Assembly: GCA_017554405.1 (NCBI GenBank)
Contig: JAFZIK010000045.1
Span: forward strand, 1-36,069
DNA: 36,069 bases
Origin: Clostridia bacterium
GTDB lineage: Bacteria; Bacillota; Clostridia; Oscillospirales; Acutalibacteraceae
Reading direction: 5' to 3'
In this document: one piece after another, positions 32,224-36,069 of the stretch
Layout of the letters: every line of letters begins with the position of its first letter
Numbering within the stretch: position 1 is the first letter of the stretch
Notes under the pieces: model-generated
Databases searched by the model: none
What the model was told of the DNA's origin: nothing
The model's input: only the letters and a program-made list of their open reading frames with translations
Made by a program: the position numbers and the translations under genes

Positions 32224-33393
32224 ATGTTTGATAACGTTAAATGGAAAGATAACGGAAAACTTAAACTGATGATAATAGTGGGCACACGCCCCGAAATAAT
32301 ACGGCTCGCGGCTGTTATAAACAAGTGCCGTAAGTATTTTGATACCATTCTTGTCCATACCGGTCAGAATTACGATTATACGCTTAACGGCGTGTTTTTT
32401 AAGGATCTTAAACTTGCCGACCCCGACGTTTATCTTGATGCGGTAGGCAAAGACCTCGGCGAAACGATGGGAAACATAATAGCAAAATCCTATGAACTTA
32501 TGGCGCAGGTGAAACCCGAGGGCGTGCTTGTGCTCGGCGATACCAACAGTTGCCTTTCGGTAATAGGAGCGAAGCGGCTTCATATACCGATCTTCCATAT
32601 GGAAGCCGGCAACCGCTGCAAGGATGAATGCCTGCCCGAGGAGACCAACCGCAGGATAGTTGATATAATATCCGACGTAAACCTTGCCTACAGTGAGCAC
32701 GCGCGGCGCTATCTTGCAGAGTGCGGTCTGCCCAAAGAGCGCACCTACGTTACCGGTTCGCCTATGGCGGAGGTGCTGAGCGCCAACCTCGAGGAGATCG
32801 AAAACAGCGACGTTCACGCGCGCCTCGGGCTTCAGAAAGGTAAGTATATACTTCTTTCGGCGCACAGGGAAGAGAATATCGACACCGAAAAGAACTTTTT
32901 ATCGCTTTTCGGCGCTATAAACAAAATGGCGCAAAAATACGATATGCCGGTGCTTTATTCCTGCCATCCGCGTTCCAAAAAACGGCTTGAGGCAACCGGT
33001 TTCAAACTCGATCCCCGCGTTGTGATGCATGAGCCGCTCGGCTTCCACGATTATAACTGCCTGCAGATGAACGCCTTTTGCGTTGTGTCGGACAGCGGCA
33101 CTCTGCCCGAAGAAAGCAGTTTCTTTACTTCGATCGGCAAACCGTTCCCGGCGGTTTGTATAAGAACTTCCACCGAGCGCCCCGAGGCGCTTGATAAAGC
33201 GTGCTTCATAATATCCGGCATTGATGAAACGGGGCTTTTGCAGTCGGTCGATACCGCGGTGGAGATGAACAAAAACGGCGATATCGGTATACCCGTTCCG
33301 GTTTACACCGATTGCAACGTTTCGACCAAGGTGGTTAAGATAATTCAATCCTATGTAGGAATAGTTAATAAAATGGTTTGGAGAAAATCATAA
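32224..33393 (+). CDS. capG: UDP-N-acetylglucosamine 2-epimerase family, CapG/FnlC/WbjD type
   Basis: 389 residues from the ATG at 32224 (GGAG 9 bases upstream; the start MFDNVKWKDNGKLKLMIIVG fits this subgroup as I recall it). An earlier in-frame ATG at 32185 lacks a site. GT-B fold epimerase with GTRPEIIRL near the N-terminus, TGQNYDY, GDTNSCLS, MEAGNRCKDECLPEETNRRI, SAHREENID and SDSGTLPEESSFF. The CapG/FnlC subgroup converts UDP-N-acetyl-6-deoxy-L-talosamine to UDP-N-acetyl-L-fucosamine. With capF two genes downstream, the pathway assignment is better supported than by sequence alone. Confidence 0.88.
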   Translation: MFDNVKWKDNGKLKLMIIVGTRPEIIRLAAVINKCRKYFDTILVHTGQNYDYTLNGVFFKDLKLADPDVYLDAVGKDLGETMGNIIAKSYELMAQVKPEGVLVLGDTNSCLSVIGAKRLHIPIFHMEAGNRCKDECLPEETNRRIVDIISDVNLAYSEHARRYLAECGLPKERTYVTGSPMAEVLSANLEEIENSDVHARLGLQKGKYILLSAHREENIDTEKNFLSLFGAINKMAQKYDMPVLYSCHPRSKKRLEATGFKLDPRVVMHEPLGFHDYNCLQMNAFCVVSDSGTLPEESSFFTSIGKPFPAVCIRTSTERPEALDKACFIISGIDETGLLQSVDTAVEMNKNGDIGIPVPVYTDCNVSTKVVKIIQSYVGIVNKMVWRKS

Positions 33394-33406
33394 AATCGGA
33401 GGATAT

Positions 33407-34546
33407 ATGAATACGGTTGATCGTTTGACCGCCCTTATTCGCAATGCGGTTACAGGCGAAAGCATTGATATTTCGGATGATTTTGACGCCGCTTTTGCCG
33501 CTGTTATTAAAACCGCCCGCAGGCACGAGATAGCTCATCTCGCGGCGTGGGCTATGCTTAATAACGGTCTTATTAAGGATGAAAACAACCGCAAAACCGC
33601 CGAAAAAATAGTTTATGAGGCCTCTTACAGAGATACTAAAAACAACCACGCATACGAACTGGCGTGCGATATTTTAAGCGGCGCGGGGATACAGTATATC
33701 CCGCTTAAAGGGATAGTGCTTAAAAAGTTGTATCCCGAAAGCTGGATGCGCTCAAGCTGCGACGTTGATATCCTTGTTCATAAGGCGGATTTCAAGCACG
33801 CGGTCTCGCTGTTTTGCGACCGCGGCTTTGAACTTGACGGCGATATGAATTTTCACGACGTTTCGCTTTTGTATGACGACAGTAATCTCGAGCTGCATTT
33901 CAGCATCTGCGAGAATATGAAAAATATAGATTTTGTGCTTAAAAAGGTCTGGGAAAACGCTGCCCCGGCCGGTGAGAATGTGTATTTTGAAACGAATGAT
34001 TTTTTTGCTTTTCACCATATAGCGCATATGTCGTATCACTTCCTCGCGGGCGGCTGCGGGATAAGACCGTTTCTTGATATATGGATAATGCGCCGCAATG
34101 ATTTCTTTGATGAAAGCAAGGTCGCCGAACTTTGCAAAACCGCAAAAATTTATGATTTTTATAGCACCGTTATGCACCTTACCAAGGTTTGGTTCGATGG
34201 CGCCGAGCATACGGAGCTTACAAGAAAACTCGAGAAATACACCTTAACCGGCGGCGCCTACGGATACTTCCCGAACAACGCGGCGGCGTATACCGTCCGC
34301 AACGGCGGAAAGGTTAAGTATCTGCTTACCCTCGCCTTCCCGCCCTATAGAAATATGAAGGCGTTGTATCCCGTTCTCAACCGCTTTCCGCCGCTTTTGC
34401 CGTTCTGTTACGTTTACAGGGTTTTTCAAAAAACGCTGGGCGGCAACAGCAAAAACGCTCATAAAAAATACGATATAATAAAAGAGCAGGACAGCGCCTT
34501 CATAAAGGAAGTAGCATCTTTGATTAAGGAACTCAAACTTGATTGA
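33407..34546 (+). CDS. uncharacterised nucleotidyltransferase-family protein (NTP_transf_5-like)
   Basis: 379 residues. A nucleotidyltransferase-fold core is visible as YIPLKGIVLKKLYPESWMRSSCDVDILVHK (about 97-126), with the DVDILV acidic pair, followed by LELHFSI. The second half is rich in aromatic residues and has HHIAHMSYHFLAGGCGIRPFLDIWIM, typical of PF14907 proteins. Such genes occur in polysaccharide clusters, but no reaction is established to my knowledge. GGAGG precedes the ATG. It lies 13 bp after capG and 15 bp before capF, so it is in the operon; a role in modifying or transferring a glycan building block is inference. Confidence 0.8.
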   Translation: MNTVDRLTALIRNAVTGESIDISDDFDAAFAAVIKTARRHEIAHLAAWAMLNNGLIKDENNRKTAEKIVYEASYRDTKNNHAYELACDILSGAGIQYIPLKGIVLKKLYPESWMRSSCDVDILVHKADFKHAVSLFCDRGFELDGDMNFHDVSLLYDDSNLELHFSICENMKNIDFVLKKVWENAAPAGENVYFETNDFFAFHHIAHMSYHFLAGGCGIRPFLDIWIMRRNDFFDESKVAELCKTAKIYDFYSTVMHLTKVWFDGAEHTELTRKLEKYTLTGGAYGYFPNNAAAYTVRNGGKVKYLLTLAFPPYRNMKALYPVLNRFPPLLPFCYVYRVFQKTLGGNSKNAHKKYDIIKEQDSAFIKEVASLIKELKLD

Positions 34547-34561
34547 TATAAGGAGAATGTT

Positions 34562-35761
34562 ATGAAAATACTTGTCACCGGTGCCAAAGGGTTCGTTGGC
34601 AAAAATTTGATAGAAAATTTAAAGAACATCCGCGATAAAAAGAACAATACAAGACCCGGTATCGCGATAGAGGAGATCTTTGAATACGATATCGACGGAA
34701 CGCCCGAACAGCTTGATCGGTATTGCGCAAATGCCGACTTTGTGTTCAATCTCGCCGGCGTTAACCGCCCCGAAAATCCCGAGGATTTCAAAAAGGGTAA
34801 TTTCGGTTTTGCTTCGACCCTTCTTGATACCCTTAAAAAGCACGGCAACAAGGCGCCGGTAATGCTTTCCTCCTCCGTTCAGGCTACCCTTGAGGGGCGT
34901 TTCGGCACATCCGAATACGGGCTTTCAAAAAAAGCGGGCGAGGATCTGTTCTTTGAATACGGCAGGGATAACGGCGTTAAGGTATTGGTTTACCGTTTCC
35001 CGAATCTCGCCGGCAAATGGGTCAGACCCAACTACAACAGCGCGGTAGGCACCTTTTGCAACAACATCGCGAACGATCTGCCGATAACGGTGAACGATCC
35101 GAGCGTTGAACTCGAGCTTTTGTTTATCGACGACCTTGTGGAAGAGATGCTCGATGCGCTCGAGGGCAAGGAGCACCGCTGCGAGTTTGAGGGCGTCCGC
35201 GCCGTGCCGTGCGAAAACGGTAGGTTTTGCGTGGCGCCTGTGACCCATAAGGCAACGCTCGGCTACATCGTGGAGTGCTTAAAGAGATTCCGCGATCAGC
35301 CGCAAACACTCGTTATGCCCGAAATACCGGCAGGCAGTTTTGAAAAGAAACTTTATTCGATGTATCTTTCGTATCTGCCCGAGAGCAAGACCGCTTTTCC
35401 GCTTAAGATGAACGTAGACCCGCGCGGCAGTTTTACCGAGCTTTTAAAGACCGAAAAGTGCGGTCAGTTCTCGGTAAACATTTCAAAGCCGGGTATCACC
35501 AAGGGTCAGCATTGGCATAATTCTAAGTGGGAATTTTTTATAGTAGTTTCGGGTCACGGTCTTATCGAGGAGCGCAAAATAGGCACCGATGAGGTGCGCC
35601 GCTTTGAGGTAAGCGGTGAAGAAATAACGGCGGTGCATATGCTGCCGGGATTTACGCATAACATAATCAACCTTTCGGATACCGAAGACCTCGTAACGCT
35701 TATGTGGGCAAACGAGCAGTTTGACCCCGCGCGTCCCGACACCTTCAGAGAAGACGTATAA
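34562..35761 (+). CDS. capF: UDP-2-acetamido-2,6-dideoxy-L-hexose reductase, CapF/FnlB/WbjC type
   Basis: 399 residues, bifunctional layout. The N-terminal short-chain dehydrogenase domain (about 1-250) has the cofactor loop VTGAKGFVGKNL, NLAGVNRP and the active-site set SSS...YGLSK. The C-terminal cupin (about 265-395) has GQHWHNSKWEFFIVVSG with metal-binding His and VHMLPGFTHNIINLS. CapF-type enzymes reduce the 4-keto-6-deoxy intermediate made by CapE/FnlA to UDP-N-acetyl-6-deoxy-L-talosamine. AAGGAG precedes the ATG. Followed by a GC hairpin and a repeat element rather than another sugar gene. Confidence 0.93.
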   Translation: MKILVTGAKGFVGKNLIENLKNIRDKKNNTRPGIAIEEIFEYDIDGTPEQLDRYCANADFVFNLAGVNRPENPEDFKKGNFGFASTLLDTLKKHGNKAPVMLSSSVQATLEGRFGTSEYGLSKKAGEDLFFEYGRDNGVKVLVYRFPNLAGKWVRPNYNSAVGTFCNNIANDLPITVNDPSVELELLFIDDLVEEMLDALEGKEHRCEFEGVRAVPCENGRFCVAPVTHKATLGYIVECLKRFRDQPQTLVMPEIPAGSFEKKLYSMYLSYLPESKTAFPLKMNVDPRGSFTELLKTEKCGQFSVNISKPGITKGQHWHNSKWEFFIVVSGHGLIEERKIGTDEVRRFEVSGEEITAVHMLPGFTHNIINLSDTEDLVTLMWANEQFDPARPDTFREDV

Positions 35762-35789
35762 ACCCCGATTTTTTTCAAAGCGCCCGCAA

Positions 35790-36067
35790 GGGCGCGCTCA
35801 TATAGGGAGTTTTAGTCTGAAAACGCGCCTTTTGGCAAATAACTTCTTTAAAAATGGCCGACATACGTCAAGTATGCCGGTCATTTTGTGCATTGTTCTT
35901 TACTCAAAATTCGCAGTTTTCAGATGCGGCGCAGTTTTGTGTGTAGCAAAAATCTGCTGAGGCGAAGCGAAGAATCGAAGGTATACTGACGTATATCAAG
36001 ATTTTTCGCAAGTCGTTAAGCGATTTTTGCCACCCAAAACCTAAATAATCCCTATGTGAGCGCGCCC
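35790..36067. mobile_element. noncoding element with 19-bp terminal inverted repeats (MITE-like)
   Basis: The left end (35790-35808) begins GGGCGCGCTCA-T-ATAGGGA and the right end (36049-36067) is its reverse complement with one mismatch, giving a 278-bp unit. No ORF of note is inside. The interior folds back: TCTGAAAAC (35816-35824) with GTTTTCAGA (35916-35924), and ATACGTCA...GCC (35864-35879) with GGTATACTGACGTAT (35980-35994). A third hairpin is CCGACATAC/GTATGCCGG with its flanks AAAATG/CATTTT. The GCGCCC/GGGCGC hairpin at 35780-35795 spans its left edge and may serve as a poor terminator for capF. Confidence 0.75.
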
Positions 36068-36069
36068 AA

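Overview
The window looks like a chromosome segment of an anaerobic Gram-positive bacterium of the class Clostridia, probably a gut Oscillospiraceae/Ruminococcaceae-type organism. The evidence is strong AAGGAGG-type ribosome binding sites, near-consensus sigma-A promoters, a BspA-type leucine-rich-repeat protein carrying a dockerin, a cell-wall-anchored protein with an SPQTG sorting signal, DUF951 next to prfA, and the order rpmH-rnpA-yidD-yidC-jag. No species can be named from the sequence alone.

Layout. 1-250: possible IS21-like element end, then terminator hairpins. 250-4792 (minus): a 1423-residue cell-wall-anchored protein with a long leader containing a 55-codon ORF. 4793-5530: tRNA-Ser(CGA) followed by a patchwork of hairpin repeats and duplicated tRNA 3' halves. 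5563-9932 (minus): housekeeping operon DUF951-prfA-sua5-coaE-M18 aminopeptidase. 9982-13929: tRNA-Leu(GAG) and a small AT-rich island between direct repeats of the tRNA-Leu 3' end. The island holds an HNH/CoiA-like protein, the last part of a tyrosine integrase and a RelE/Phd-type toxin-antitoxin pair. 13929-18551: a D-galactonate operon (dgoD, KDPG-type aldolase, TIM-barrel isomerase/epimerase, PfkB kinase; minus) with a divergent AraC regulator. 18649-19029: a small membrane protein. 19153-25924: a five-gene oligopeptide ABC importer. 25925-26409: a large hairpin array next to tRNA-Ala(GGC). 26479-29365: rpmH-rnpA-yidD-yidC-jag. 29388-32131: two single-gene units, the LRR-dockerin protein and a phage-baseplate-like collagen-repeat protein. 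32134-35761: capG, an uncharacterised nucleotidyltransferase and capF for an N-acetyl-L-fucosamine-type sugar. 35790-36067: a noncoding element with 19-bp terminal inverted repeats.

The galactonate genes together would convert D-galactonate to pyruvate and glyceraldehyde 3-phosphate. The rpmH cluster makes L34, the RNase P protein, two membrane-insertion factors and an RNA-binding protein. The capsule-type genes cover two of the three UDP-L-FucNAc steps; the first enzyme (CapE/FnlA) is not in the window.

The most unusual signal is noncoding. A hairpin repeat recurs beside three different tRNA genes (Ser, Leu, Ala). Its stem differs each time but stays base-paired, and its end is fused to the 3' half of the T-arm of that same neighbouring tRNA. 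With the Ser and Leu tRNAs an inverted T-arm copy also follows the tRNA terminator. Two classes of array, in which different hairpins are separated by a short fixed spacer (ATGATATA or GTGAAAT) that flips orientation part-way, sit at the same places. These patterns were read by eye and need genome-wide comparison.
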